From Anaerolineaceae bacterium (GTDB lineage: Bacteria > Chloroflexota > Anaerolineae > Anaerolineales > Anaerolineaceae), in the NCBI GenBank assembly GCA_016841445.1, contig JAENZD010000002.1, positions 1-64,000 of the forward strand: a stretch of 64,000 nt of DNA, in the 5' to 3' direction. Position 1 is the first letter of the stretch, and every line of letters begins with the position of its first letter. The position numbers were made by a program, and so were the translations under genes. The notes under the pieces were generated by a model. It worked only from the letters and a program-made list of their open reading frames with translations, ran no database searches and was not told the DNA's origin. Of this stretch, positions 7,487 through 17,055 are shown in pieces.

Positions 7487-9048
7487 AACAAAATAAAATT
7501 AAACAGGGCGTAATAACTGGCTTAACTTTTGGACTTATTTTCATATTCTTGATACTGACCGGATTCACGCAGGTCGGCAGCGATATGATCGGCAACCTGT
7601 TAGGTAATTTCGAGAAAGCAGGCGCAGAAAACGCTCTGCCTGTTATCAATTTGATATTATTCACAGGACTCATCGGTCTGCTCATGGGACTGTCAACATC
7701 CAAAGCCAATCTCTCAAATACATGGCTGGCATCCCTGTTAAACAGTATCCTGGCAGGGTTGATCGCTGGGCTGTTAGTGGGTGCCGTTATCCTGGTGACC
7801 GGATCATTTCATTCACAGGGTGTTGATTTCCGCAATTATCTACCCAAACTTGGCTCGGAGCAAATGAACTACTTGCTTCACTACACAACACCACTTGCAG
7901 CCGGCACAACCTACCTCATAACGTCGACCGTGGCCAGCTTAATAGGCGGCGCCATAGGGAAAGCTTTCCGGCAGCAAAGTTGGACTGCGCATTCCATGAC
8001 ATGGACAAAAAATACGGTCAAGAATATCGGTAAAAAATTGAAACTTGGCCAATCCCCTCAGCGAAAAATTATCACGATACTAGGATTGATCGTTGCGGGT
8101 GGACTGCTCTATCTTCTCCCGCTTGTCTGGGGATCATACTGGAATTACACGATGGGAACTGTCGCCATCTATATCCTTTTAGGGATTGGATTGAACATCA
8201 TCGTAGGTTTTTCGGGACAGCTAGTGTTGGGTTATGTCGCCTTTTTCGCGACGGGTGCATATACTTTTGCCCTCCTGACTGCCCCTCAACCACATGCCAT
8301 TCTTATGAACGTATGGCTGGCTGTTGGTATATCGGTAATCGTTTCAACCCTGACTGGGTTATTGTTAGGGTTGCCGATCCTCAACCTGCGAGGCGATTAC
8401 CTGGCAATTGTGACCCTGGGGTTCGGCGAAATAGTACGAATTCTGATCAGGAGTGACCTCCTGACCTTTCTGACCAATGGGCCAAAAGGTGTCACCAACG
8501 TTGTTCAACCTTCCTGGTTAGGGAAAGTTTTCTCTGATGTTAACTATACACACTTCCTATTCTTGCTGGTGTTAATTGCCCTGTTCATAGCCAAACGGCT
8601 GAAGGATTCACGGACAGGCCGGTCGTGGATTGCCATACGCGAAGATCAAACTGTTGCGCAAGCAACCGGTATCAACACGTTTAAATCAAAGCTCCTGGCA
8701 CTGGCACTTGGCGCCGCACTGGCTGGTCTGGCGGGCGCATTGTTTGCTTCACGAAATCAGTTTACCGGACCCGAGGATTTCACACTGATGGTGTCTGTGA
8801 ACGTCCTGTGTATTGTCATCGTAGGCGGCATGGGAAGTTTGCCCGGTATTGTTGTTGGCGCGATGGTATTGAAGGGGCTCCCTGAAATCCTACGTGAGTT
8901 GGATGATTACAGGCTGTTGGTATTTGGAGCGCTGCTGATCGCCATGATGATCATTCGACCGCAGGGTCTCTGGCCGGCAAAAAAGGTTAGCCTTGAATTA
9001 CAACGAAAAGACTCCCTTGGAGATAACATCCAGGAGGTAGAACCATGA
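7483..9048 (+). CDS. livM: Branched-chain amino-acid ABC transporter permease LivM with N-terminal membrane extension
   Basis: The LivM permease core begins at about residue 205 (TMGTVAIYILLGIGLNIIVG) and carries the family signatures GQLVLGYVAFFATGAY, NLRGDYLAIVTLGFGEI and GGMGSLPGIVVGA. Ahead of it is an extra part of roughly 200 residues with about four predicted membrane spans and no similarity I recognise, making the protein 521 residues instead of about 320. Start overlaps the livH stop and the stop overlaps the livG start, so the extension is in frame and not an artefact of start choice. It may add a regulatory or assembly module. Confidence 0.92.
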   Translation: MKQNKIKQGVITGLTFGLIFIFLILTGFTQVGSDMIGNLLGNFEKAGAENALPVINLILFTGLIGLLMGLSTSKANLSNTWLASLLNSILAGLIAGLLVGAVILVTGSFHSQGVDFRNYLPKLGSEQMNYLLHYTTPLAAGTTYLITSTVASLIGGAIGKAFRQQSWTAHSMTWTKNTVKNIGKKLKLGQSPQRKIITILGLIVAGGLLYLLPLVWGSYWNYTMGTVAIYILLGIGLNIIVGFSGQLVLGYVAFFATGAYTFALLTAPQPHAILMNVWLAVGISVIVSTLTGLLLGLPILNLRGDYLAIVTLGFGEIVRILIRSDLLTFLTNGPKGVTNVVQPSWLGKVFSDVNYTHFLFLLVLIALFIAKRLKDSRTGRSWIAIREDQTVAQATGINTFKSKLLALALGAALAGLAGALFASRNQFTGPEDFTLMVSVNVLCIVIVGGMGSLPGIVVGAMVLKGLPEILRELDDYRLLVFGALLIAMMIIRPQGLWPAKKVSLELQRKDSLGDNIQEVEP

Positions 9049-9860
9049 AACCACCTGCCATACAAACTAAAAATGTCACAAAACGGTTTGGGGGATTAAC
9101 GGCGGTAGATGCTGTTAATCTCGTAGTGCCTGAGTCCTCAATCTCAAGTATTATCGGCCCAAATGGTGCGGGGAAGACTACACTGTTTAACTGCGTTTCC
9201 GGATTTTATACACCTGAAGAAGGTGAAATCCTTTTTTTTGGCGAACCTATTCAAGGTTTACCCACACACCGCATTTGCAAAATGGGTATTGCCCGAACCT
9301 ATCAAAACATTCGGTTGTTCAAGGAAATGACAGCAGTTGAAAATATCCTTGTAGGCCAGCACTGCTCCATGACCAATAACTGGGCTGACGCCATTTTCCA
9401 TGACAGACGCTTTCGTAGAGAAGAAGAAAACGCTCTCAACACAGCTTGTGAACTCCTGGATTTTATTGGGCTTTCAGGTTTAGGCGATTCACTGGCTCTG
9501 AACCTGCCATATGGCGCTCAGCGGCGATTGGAAATTGCTCGAGCCTTAGCCAGCCATCCCTCTTTGCTATTGCTGGATGAACCAACTGCAGGGATGAACC
9601 CACAAGAAACAGAGGAAATGAAAGCACTTATTAAGAACTTGCGTGACCAGCTCAAGATCACCATTTTACTGATTGAACATGACATGCGAGTGGTCATGGA
9701 TATCTCAGATAAGATCACCGTTTTGGATTATGGTGTGAAAATTGCAGAAGGCATCCCCTCCGAGATTCAAAATAATGATAAGGTCATTGAAGCCTATTTA
9801 GGACCTGGTACAGCTAAGATGACAGAGAAACTAAAACAAAAGAATAACAACTATGCTTAA
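9045..9860 (+). CDS. livG: Branched-chain amino-acid ABC transporter ATP-binding protein LivG
   Basis: Cytoplasmic ATPase of 271 residues. Walker A is GPNGAGKTT near residue 38. The LivG-specific PYGAQRRLEIARALA segment stands for the ABC signature, and Walker B is LLLLDEPTAGMNP, followed by the switch His in LLIEHDMRVVMD. Start overlaps the livM stop (ATGA), and an AGGAGG ribosome-binding site lies just upstream. Pairs with LivF to power the transporter. Confidence 0.95.
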   Translation: MKPPAIQTKNVTKRFGGLTAVDAVNLVVPESSISSIIGPNGAGKTTLFNCVSGFYTPEEGEILFFGEPIQGLPTHRICKMGIARTYQNIRLFKEMTAVENILVGQHCSMTNNWADAIFHDRRFRREEENALNTACELLDFIGLSGLGDSLALNLPYGAQRRLEIARALASHPSLLLLDEPTAGMNPQETEEMKALIKNLRDQLKITILLIEHDMRVVMDISDKITVLDYGVKIAEGIPSEIQNNDKVIEAYLGPGTAKMTEKLKQKNNNYA

Positions 9861-10557
9861 TATCAATTCACTTAACGTTTCTTACGGCGCAATTCATGCC
9901 CTCAAAGGCATCAGTATCTCACTGAACGAAGGAGAGATTGTCGCCTTAATCGGCGCTAACGGGGCAGGTAAGAGCACAACCCTCAATGCCATTTCAGGTA
10001 TCCTCCATCCAGACTCGGGTGAAATCAACTTTGATGGCCGTAGTATCGCACAATCAAAACCTGGCGAAATTGTAAAACAGGGCATCATTCAGGTTCCTGA
10101 AGGTCGAAAAATCTTTTCCCGAATGAGTGTTTATGAAAATTTGGAAATGGGGGGATACTCACTCAGCAATAAAAATCAACTGCGAGAAAACATGGCGCAG
10201 GTTTTTGAGATTTTCCCCAGGCTCAAGGAACGCCAGAAGCAGTTGGGGGGAACCCTTTCAGGCGGTGAGCAGCAAATGCTATCTATGGGACGTGGGCTGA
10301 TGGCAGAACCAAGGCTTTTACTGCTTGATGAGCCATCAATGGGTTTAGCCCCAATGCTTGTGGAACAAATTTTTACCACAATTGCTAAAATTAATAACGA
10401 AGGGGTCAGCATTCTCCTGGTAGAACAGAATGCCCAGATGGCCCTTGCCCTTTCAAATCGAGCTTATGTGATGGAAACCGGGAAGATCGTCCTTTCAGGT
10501 CCTTCAGAGACACTGATGGAAAACCAAATGGTCAAAGAAGCTTATCTTGGGGGATAG
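9853..10557 (+). CDS. livF: Branched-chain amino-acid ABC transporter ATP-binding protein LivF
   Basis: Cytoplasmic ATPase of 234 residues with Walker A GANGAGKST, signature LSGGEQQMLSMGRGLM, Walker B LLLLDEPSMGLAP and switch region LLVEQNAQMAL. It overlaps the end of livG by eight bases and closes the livKHMGF operon. Length and motifs are standard for LivF. Confidence 0.95.
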   Translation: MLNINSLNVSYGAIHALKGISISLNEGEIVALIGANGAGKSTTLNAISGILHPDSGEINFDGRSIAQSKPGEIVKQGIIQVPEGRKIFSRMSVYENLEMGGYSLSNKNQLRENMAQVFEIFPRLKERQKQLGGTLSGGEQQMLSMGRGLMAEPRLLLLDEPSMGLAPMLVEQIFTTIAKINNEGVSILLVEQNAQMALALSNRAYVMETGKIVLSGPSETLMENQMVKEAYLGG

Positions 10558-10663
10558 CAAAATCTGACAAAATATTTTTTTGTTTGGAAGAGATTTTCAC
10601 CCATGTAACTCAGGAGAAAATCAAACATTTCTGGAGGTTCTGCGAGAATTTCACTGATATTGT

Positions 10664-10700
10664 TGCAGTTTCTCAATTCGAAAGGATATGAGAAACTGCA
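10664..10700. repeat. 12-base inverted repeat at the livF/thiolase-like convergence
   Basis: TGCAGTTTCTCA at 10664-10675 is perfectly complementary to TGAGAAACTGCA at 10689-10700, with a 13-base loop. It overlaps the stop codon and last codons of the minus-strand thiolase-like gene. Neither strand has a T run, so it may be a 3-prime end stabiliser or Rho-associated end rather than an intrinsic terminator. Confidence 0.6.
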
Positions 10701-11830
10701 GTTGCTGCCATACCACCCAAACTCTGAATTAGCCCCAACTTTGCACCTTCAACCTGATTTTTACCTGCTTTCCCGCGTAACTGTAATGTTGCTTCAACCG
10801 CCTGGTATACACCTGCTGCACCCAGCGGGAATCCTCGGGCTTTCAAGCCACCAAATGTTGCTACTGGAATCTCGCCCGCCAACCCAATCACTTCAGGTTT
10901 GGCAAGCATCCAGCCCTGCCCCTGCGAAGCATATCCAGCCGCTTCAAGGGATAAGGCCGCATGCAGGGATGTCGCATCGTGATATTCAAAGAAATCCATA
11001 TCCTTGGGCATAACGCCTGCCTTCCGGCATGCGCGTTCTATTGAAAGACGCGCCGCATCCCATACCAGGGGTTGGTGGCGATCATGGATGGAAAGGGTAT
11101 CTGTCACCAGGCTCGAACCCAGGATCCAAACCGGTTTTTGATCATTACGTTGTGGATCATTTCCCCGTGTCAGCAGAACCGCTGCTGCACCGTCAGCATA
11201 AGGCGCAACATCAAACAGGTTCAGGATTTCAGCAGCTTTTGCCACCGTTCTTTCGTATGTACCCTCACCCATCGCTCGTTGGAACATCGCGTTGCGGTTC
11301 GTAGCTGCATTAGCATGCGCAACCTCCGGGAAGCCAGCAAAGGCATTCCGCTCAGGTTGATATTCCTGCAGGTAGCGGTGGAAGAGCAATCCCGCCAGAC
11401 TGAGCGGTGTCAGTCCCTGTGCGGCTTCAAAATCTGCGTCCAGCATTTGGGAAACAAAAGTTTCGGATTCTGGACCAATCACGTCCGTATATTTCTCAAC
11501 GCCTATCGCCAGCGCACTATCAACCGCACCGGAAAGTACAGCCAGGTAAGCCATCCGCAAAGCAGCCCCACCCGAGGCATCAGCCGCTTCAACCGTCACC
11601 CCTTCTACACCTGTCAAACCCACATCTTCCGTCAGTAGTGCACCTAAATTTGCCTGCAGTGAAGCTGAAGCTGCCAGCATATTGCCGATATACATCACCT
11701 GAGGTTTTATTCCGCCTGAATCTTCAATCGCTGCCAGGATGGCCCTTGCTGCCAACTGTCTGATCGATTTGTCCCAAAATTCCCCAACCTGAGTCTGCCC
11801 AATCCCTGCAACCATTACATCTGAATGCAT
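10673..11830 (-). CDS. Thiolase-fold protein lacking catalytic Cys, in HMG-CoA operon
   Basis: A 385-residue member of the SCP-x/archaeal-type thiolase family. The nucleophile motif that normally reads EAACASGG is EAADASGG here, with Asp at residue 84 (codon 11579-11581). The GHP motif is GFP, with Phe at 334 (codon 10829-10831). The central YHDAT His at 284 and the GGLKARG loop remain. With two core residues missing, normal Claisen condensation is unlikely; related Cys-less homologues act as retro-aldolases (Ltp2 type) or structural subunits. It is the last gene of the HMGR-HMGS unit, 17 bases behind HMGS, where archaea carry the true acetoacetyl-CoA thiolase. The usual small DUF35 partner is not present nearby. 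Confidence 0.85.
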   Translation of the reverse strand: MHSDVMVAGIGQTQVGEFWDKSIRQLAARAILAAIEDSGGIKPQVMYIGNMLAASASLQANLGALLTEDVGLTGVEGVTVEAADASGGAALRMAYLAVLSGAVDSALAIGVEKYTDVIGPESETFVSQMLDADFEAAQGLTPLSLAGLLFHRYLQEYQPERNAFAGFPEVAHANAATNRNAMFQRAMGEGTYERTVAKAAEILNLFDVAPYADGAAAVLLTRGNDPQRNDQKPVWILGSSLVTDTLSIHDRHQPLVWDAARLSIERACRKAGVMPKDMDFFEYHDATSLHAALSLEAAGYASQGQGWMLAKPEVIGLAGEIPVATFGGLKARGFPLGAAGVYQAVEATLQLRGKAGKNQVEGAKLGLIQSLGGMAATAVSHILSN

Positions 11831-11847
11831 CTTTTTAGACTTCTCCT

Positions 11848-12927
11848 TTATCGCATTGCAATCTTATTGCGGAAACGGGTATAGGTGGCATAATCGATTT
11901 CAGTCCGTCGAGCGATGTAATCCTGCGTTGCTAATGCAGCGTTTCTACGCTCAATCAAGGCATCCTGGGTGGTAAAAATGAAGGCATCAGAGCCAGCACC
12001 GGAGCCATAAGATGTGATCAATATACGATCACCGGGTTCAGCGATATCCAGCACAGCTGTTAGCCCGACCAGTGAAGCACCTGCGTAGGTGTTGCCAATC
12101 ACCGGTGAAAGTAATCCCGCTTTGATCTGTTCGGGTTTAAAACCAAGCTGCTTGCCAACCCGCACTGGGAATTTCTCATTGGGTTGATGAAAAACAGCAT
12201 ACTTGAAGTCTTCTGGATTCATACCCTCTACTTCCATCAGCGTGCTGGCAGCAGAGAGAGTGTGATCAAAATAAGCCGGCTCCCCAGTGAAACGCTGTCC
12301 GTGTTCAGGGTATTTTTGATGTGCTCGACGCCAAAAATCAGGGGTATCTGTGACATAGGAATAATGCGCATCAACCGTCGCAAGGGACTCTTCCGCCGGA
12401 CCAATGATAAATGCCGCACCCCCGGAGGATGCTGTATATTCGAGGGCATCACCCGGTTTACCCTGGGCAGTATCCATCCCAATTGCCAGGGCATAATCGC
12501 CCATTTGTGACCCGACCAAACCCATGGCGGCTACAAAAGCCTCGGTACCTGCTTTACATGCAAACTCCCAGTCCCCTGCCTGGATGTGCTCTGATGCCCC
12601 AATCGCTTCTGCAACGATCGTCCCGGAAGGTTTAACGGCATAAGGATGTGATTCCGAACCCACCCACACAGCCCGAAGCAGCCTTGCATCGATACCAGCT
12701 CTTGCAAGGGCATTCCTTGCCGCTTCAATTGACATCGTGATCACATCTTCGTCCAGCCCCGCTACTGCTTTTTCTATCACAGGACCAGGCAGAGGTTCCC
12801 CTTTCCAAACCCGTGAAATCTCTGTGCCGGGTAGGCGGTAGCGAGGGATATAGGCCCCATAGCCTACAATCCCAACCGCTCGCGCAGGCTTGTTAACCAA
12901 ATTGTTATGGCTCACCGAATCAGTCAT
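11848..12927 (-). CDS. Hydroxymethylglutaryl-CoA synthase, archaeal type
   Basis: A 359-residue enzyme condensing acetyl-CoA with acetoacetyl-CoA to HMG-CoA in the mevalonate pathway. Motifs follow the archaeal form: Glu in [12 protein letters not shown] (about residue 92), nucleophilic Cys in FACKAGT (about 124), His in FHQPNEKFP (about 247), and NTYAGAS near the C-terminus. All key residues are intact, unlike in the neighbouring thiolase-like protein. It begins 6 bases after the HMG-CoA reductase stop and uses a GGAG sequence inside that gene as ribosome-binding site, so the genes are translationally linked. Confidence 0.92.
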   Translation of the reverse strand: MTDSVSHNNLVNKPARAVGIVGYGAYIPRYRLPGTEISRVWKGEPLPGPVIEKAVAGLDEDVITMSIEAARNALARAGIDARLLRAVWVGSESHPYAVKPSGTIVAEAIGASEHIQAGDWEFACKAGTEAFVAAMGLVGSQMGDYALAIGMDTAQGKPGDALEYTASSGGAAFIIGPAEESLATVDAHYSYVTDTPDFWRRAHQKYPEHGQRFTGEPAYFDHTLSAASTLMEVEGMNPEDFKYAVFHQPNEKFPVRVGKQLGFKPEQIKAGLLSPVIGNTYAGASLVGLTAVLDIAEPGDRILITSYGSGAGSDAFIFTTQDALIERRNAALATQDYIARRTEIDYATYTRFRNKIAMR

Positions 12928-12933
12928 CAGGTC

Positions 12934-14217
12934 TTAACTCCATTTCTTCAAGATTTCCCGAGCATGGTCAATCCGTATCATTTTATCACTCACCAGTTTT
13001 TCCGCTAAGCGGTCAATTTGTGCGCCTTTTGCACCTGCAGCGGCGGCAACCTGCCGGGCATGCAAAGCCATATGCCCTTTTTGGATGCCCTCAGTCGCTA
13101 GCGCGCGCAGGGCAGCCAAGTTTTGAGCCAGGCCAACCGAAACAATGATTTCCGCAAGCTCTCCAGCTGTTTTAACACCCATCAGTTTCAAATTTGCTTT
13201 CGCAGCGGGGTGTACGCGGGTTGCTCCGCCGATAATACCTACCGCCATTGGCATTTCAAGCTTACCAACCAAGTTGCCCTCTGAGTCTTTATGCCAGGTG
13301 GAGAGGCTGGTGTACTTTCCGTTCCGTGCGGCATAGGCGTGCGCACCGGCTTCAATGGCACGCCAGTCGTTGCCTGTTGCGATCACAATGGGGTCAATCC
13401 CATTCATGATGCCCTTATTGTGGGTGGCTGCCCGGTAAGGATCAGAAACCGCAAACGCCCAGGCTTCTATGATACCATCACGGACTTCTTCACCAGAAAA
13501 ATCACCAAAGGCTAAATCCTTCGTCCGGATCCTCACCTGTGATATCGCTGTCCGCCGGTCTGCCAGGTTTGAGAGGATCCGCAAAAGCACCCGCCCCCCG
13601 GTTATACGCTCAATTTGCAGCGCTAATCGCTCTACGGCTGTGTTCACAGCATTCGCGCCCATGGCATCCCTGACATCATAGATGAGGTGAATGACCAAAA
13701 ATTCACCAATGGGTGAATCTTTGATCAACCGTACTTCCAGGTCCCGGGGCCCGCCGCCTAATTCTTTCAAGACTGGGTCAACCTCAGCAGTCGACGAAAG
13801 CAAAGCCTCCTGTTCTGACAGGATTCTCAAACGTGCAGAAGATGGATCAGAAATATCCAAAACCTGTATCTGGCCGATCATTTCCGGGGCGCTGGCTTGA
13901 GCAATAAAACCGCCTGTGCTGAGCGCTAGCTTTGCCATAAACGACGCCCCAGCCACGATTGATGGTTCTTCAACAACCATAGGTATCGGTACATCGCGCC
14001 CGTTGATCCGGAAGTGCTGTGCGATCCCCAGGGGCAGGCCAAACGTCCCCACAACATTTTCGATCATATGATCAGCATCGGACGAGGTTAACCCTGCCTC
14101 CCCGCTGATGACCGCCAGATCTTCTTCGGAAAGACCAAATTCTTCACCTAATAGGGCCAAACGCTCTTTAATTGATAGGTTGTAAAATTTCTTAATTTTA
14201 TCTGATCCTGAAGGCAT
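12934..14217 (-). CDS. mvaA: Hydroxymethylglutaryl-CoA reductase, class II
   Basis: A 427-residue soluble HMG-CoA reductase. Class II features are visible: ENVVGTFGLPLGIA, the Glu of VVEEPSIVAGAS, DAMGANAVNT, the Lys-containing KGIMNGID stretch and a late His in GHMALHARQ. Class II enzymes were first described as degradative (Pseudomonas mevalonii), but many bacteria use them for isoprenoid synthesis. Here the company of HMG-CoA synthase supports synthesis of mevalonate. It is the promoter-proximal gene of a three-gene minus-strand operon and is divergent from the histidine kinase gene. No mevalonate kinase genes are in the window. Confidence 0.92.
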   Translation of the reverse strand: MPSGSDKIKKFYNLSIKERLALLGEEFGLSEEDLAVISGEAGLTSSDADHMIENVVGTFGLPLGIAQHFRINGRDVPIPMVVEEPSIVAGASFMAKLALSTGGFIAQASAPEMIGQIQVLDISDPSSARLRILSEQEALLSSTAEVDPVLKELGGGPRDLEVRLIKDSPIGEFLVIHLIYDVRDAMGANAVNTAVERLALQIERITGGRVLLRILSNLADRRTAISQVRIRTKDLAFGDFSGEEVRDGIIEAWAFAVSDPYRAATHNKGIMNGIDPIVIATGNDWRAIEAGAHAYAARNGKYTSLSTWHKDSEGNLVGKLEMPMAVGIIGGATRVHPAAKANLKLMGVKTAGELAEIIVSVGLAQNLAALRALATEGIQKGHMALHARQVAAAAGAKGAQIDRLAEKLVSDKMIRIDHAREILKKWS

Positions 14218-14450
14218 CAGGTTAGTTCTCCTTGTTAGCTAATCATCCTTGATACGCTTTAGCAAATCACTGGACCTTTACGGGGTGCCAGCGCATATTC
14301 TGTTACTATATATACCGGATTCAACCTCCCAAAACCTATCAAAATCTTACTTGGGGCTATGTGATGGATAAAATAATAATTTCTAAGGTGGTTTATGATG
14401 AAATCTAAATGATTACACCATCCTTTTATTCGAGGTAAAATGAACCCGTT

Positions 14451-16163
14451 ATGATCACTGAAACGACCTTATCCTGCGAGCAGCTCGAAGAACGGTTAGC
14501 CGCGTTACACCGCGCCAGCCTGGAACTCGTCCAGGATATATCAGTCGATTCCCTGCTCAAAAGAATTGCCAGAATCGCTTGTGAGCAAGCAGGAGCGACT
14601 TATGCCACGATTGGTGTCCGCGGTGATGATGGAGAAATGGCGCGTTTCATAACCATCAATAAAGATCAGGATGAGATCCTGGACATCCCCAAATCACCTT
14701 CCGGGTTGGAACTGCTCAGCGTTGTGGCTGAATCTGAAGAGGCCATCCGGATTGATTATGTCAGGAAAATTCCAAATCGCAGCGGCGATAACAGCGGAAG
14801 GGCGCAGTTAAAGTCATTGCTGGGAATGCCCATTCACCTTGGCTCCCGGCGATTAGGGCAAATTTACCTGGCAGACAAAATAGATGGTGATGCATTCACC
14901 GCTGATGACGAACAGGTGATTGAAACACTAGCAGCCTATGCAGCCGTTGCTATTTCAAACGCCCGTTCTTACGATGAACTTCATAAACGGGATCGAACCC
15001 TCACACGCCGCAACCAGGACCTGGCATTATTAAACAACCTGGCTTCTGCACTGGCATCCATAACCGAATTAAACGAACTCCTAAAAACTGCATTATCTCG
15101 GGTCATAACGTATTTCAATGTGCAGATCGGTGAAATCTTCTTAAGCGAAGAAGACCATAACACACTCTACAAAGTACTTCAGGAAGGTAATTCCCCAACG
15201 GGACTATGGACAAAGGATCGTTTTTCTCACCATGAATCACTGATCGGGCAGACTGCTCTTAATGGTCAATCCACCCTGGTTAGCTTGCCTTATGAGGATG
15301 ACCCTTTTTTACAAAATCAAGCATTAATGGATGCAGGCATTCTGCAGGTCGCCTGTTTTCCACTGACCAGCCGCAGCGAAGTTCTGGGCGTTATGGGCAT
15401 TGCAACTTGCCAGGAACAACCCTTGGATGCAATGGACCAGCAGTTGCTTTCATCGATTGCATCGTGGGTTGGTACCGCCATTGAAAACGTTAAGTTGAAT
15501 ATCCAGGGACGCAGGCTGGCAGTTTTGGAAGAACGTGAACGGATCGGGATGGACCTGCATGACGGCGTGATCCAATCGATATATGCTGTTGGTTTGACCC
15601 TTGAACATGCCCGTCTCCTCTTGAAGGAAGAACCTGATCAATCCAGGAAACGGATCAACCAATCCATAGAAGATCTCAACAGCACCATTCGTGACCTGCG
15701 CGCTTTCATCATGGACATGCGTCCAAGGCAGCTCTACGAAGAAGACTTAATGGACGGATTGCAGCGACTGATCAATGAGTTCCGAGCCAATTCCCTGGTG
15801 GAAGCCTCGCTCAGCGGTCCTTCAAAAGGATTAGATGGCCTGCCCGATTCCCATGCCATCGCTCTGTTCCATATCTGCCAGGAAGCACTGGCAAACATCG
15901 CTAAACATGCCCACGCAAAGAAGGTTCAAGTTCTGGTCTGGACCACACCTGACAGGGTCGTAATGGAAGTCAATGATGACGGTCGGGGATTCAATCCGCA
16001 AAAAGTGCAGCTGACGCTGGGGCATGGTATCTCCAATATGCAAACCCGAGCCCGGAATGTAGGCGGTGATCTTGAAATTTCTTCCGAACCAGGGCTGGGC
16101 ACAACCATCATGGTCTGGATGCCTTATGTCCAGGATACCGATCAAAAAGAAAACGGGGCGTAA
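14451..16163 (+). CDS. Cytoplasmic GAF-domain sensor histidine kinase (HisKA_3 type)
   Basis: A 570-residue protein without membrane spans. Two GAF domains (about residues 28-165 and 195-355) are followed by a HisKA_3 dimerisation domain with the phospho-acceptor His at about 370 in MDLHDGVIQ. A GHKL ATPase domain follows (EALANIAKHAHA, then the DDGRGF and GHGISNMQ boxes). This is the NarX/DesK-like class that normally partners with a LuxR-type response regulator. None is adjacent, and a methyltransferase follows 3 bases later instead. The ligand for the GAF domains is unknown. The ribosome-binding site before the ATG is weak. Confidence 0.9.
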   Translation: MITETTLSCEQLEERLAALHRASLELVQDISVDSLLKRIARIACEQAGATYATIGVRGDDGEMARFITINKDQDEILDIPKSPSGLELLSVVAESEEAIRIDYVRKIPNRSGDNSGRAQLKSLLGMPIHLGSRRLGQIYLADKIDGDAFTADDEQVIETLAAYAAVAISNARSYDELHKRDRTLTRRNQDLALLNNLASALASITELNELLKTALSRVITYFNVQIGEIFLSEEDHNTLYKVLQEGNSPTGLWTKDRFSHHESLIGQTALNGQSTLVSLPYEDDPFLQNQALMDAGILQVACFPLTSRSEVLGVMGIATCQEQPLDAMDQQLLSSIASWVGTAIENVKLNIQGRRLAVLEERERIGMDLHDGVIQSIYAVGLTLEHARLLLKEEPDQSRKRINQSIEDLNSTIRDLRAFIMDMRPRQLYEEDLMDGLQRLINEFRANSLVEASLSGPSKGLDGLPDSHAIALFHICQEALANIAKHAHAKKVQVLVWTTPDRVVMEVNDDGRGFNPQKVQLTLGHGISNMQTRARNVGGDLEISSEPGLGTTIMVWMPYVQDTDQKENGA

Positions 16164-16166
16164 ACC

Positions 16167-16904
16167 ATGACAGAGCCCCGTGACTTACAAAAAGCTGCCC
16201 TGCGCGGTGAACCCTCCTACGTCTGGCGGGATGGCCAGCGGCGGCGCCTGGATATGATCCTCAACGCTGCAGATGAGAGGGTGACTGGCACAGCACTGAT
16301 TGACGGCTGCGGTGTGGGAATGTACCTTGACCACATGGGGCGCTGTTTTGAGGAGATTGTTGGGCTGGATATTGAGTTTGATCGTTTGGTAGAGGCTCGG
16401 ACCCGTCAGGATAAAGTGTTAGAAGGAGCTGGGGAAGCCCTGCCATTCCCCTCAAACACCTTCGATTTCATCTTGAGCCATGAAGTATTAGAACATGTCA
16501 GTGATGACCAAGAGACCATTGATGAAATCGTAAGGGTGCTTCGACCCGGTGGACGGCTGGCTTTGTTCTGCCCCAACCGTGGCTATCCCTTTGAGACCCA
16601 CGGCATTTACTGGCGCGGTCAATACCATTTTGGGAATAAACCCGTGGTGAACTACCTGCCCCGCCGCTGGCGAGATAAACTCGCCCCCCATGTGAATGTT
16701 TATACCCGTCACGATCTCGTCAAACTATTTAAGGGTCACCCGGTTAAGTTCATAAAACGAACAATCATTTTTGGGGCTTACGACAATATCATTGGACGGC
16801 ATCCTGCTGTGGGGAAAATAATTCGCTGGATCCTGCATATCCTTGAAAGAACGCCATTAAAGCTGTTTGGGTTGTCGCATTTCTGGGTTGTCGAAAAAAT
16901 TTAG
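16167..16904 (+). CDS. SAM-dependent class I methyltransferase
   Basis: A 245-residue protein with a Methyltransf_11-like domain. Motif I is degenerate but recognisable as LIDGCGVGMYLDHM around residue 46, an acidic residue ends strand two (IVGLDIEFDRL), and DFILSHEVLEHVSDD marks motif IV. The C-terminal third is basic and hydrophobic, as in methyltransferases acting on lipid or sugar-linked substrates near the membrane. It is separated from the histidine kinase gene by 3 bases and so is cotranscribed. The substrate is unknown. Confidence 0.82.
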   Translation: MTEPRDLQKAALRGEPSYVWRDGQRRRLDMILNAADERVTGTALIDGCGVGMYLDHMGRCFEEIVGLDIEFDRLVEARTRQDKVLEGAGEALPFPSNTFDFILSHEVLEHVSDDQETIDEIVRVLRPGGRLALFCPNRGYPFETHGIYWRGQYHFGNKPVVNYLPRRWRDKLAPHVNVYTRHDLVKLFKGHPVKFIKRTIIFGAYDNIIGRHPAVGKIIRWILHILERTPLKLFGLSHFWVVEKI

Positions 16905-17055
16905 TGGGATTTCCTGGGGGAAATTAAACCGTCTTCTGAGGACATTTTTAGCCATAAAAATTTAATATTTCGCATACTTTCTTTTGATATTTTTCTTACA
17001 AAAATGCTTTAACTTTTAAGTGTAACCAATTCAAAAGTTCAGATAGGAGGAAAAA

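Noticed and set aside
16905-17055. Possible CIRCE (HrcA) site upstream of hsp20
   Set aside because: No TTAGCACTC-N9-GAGTGCTAA pattern or close variant found; the same holds upstream of htpG.
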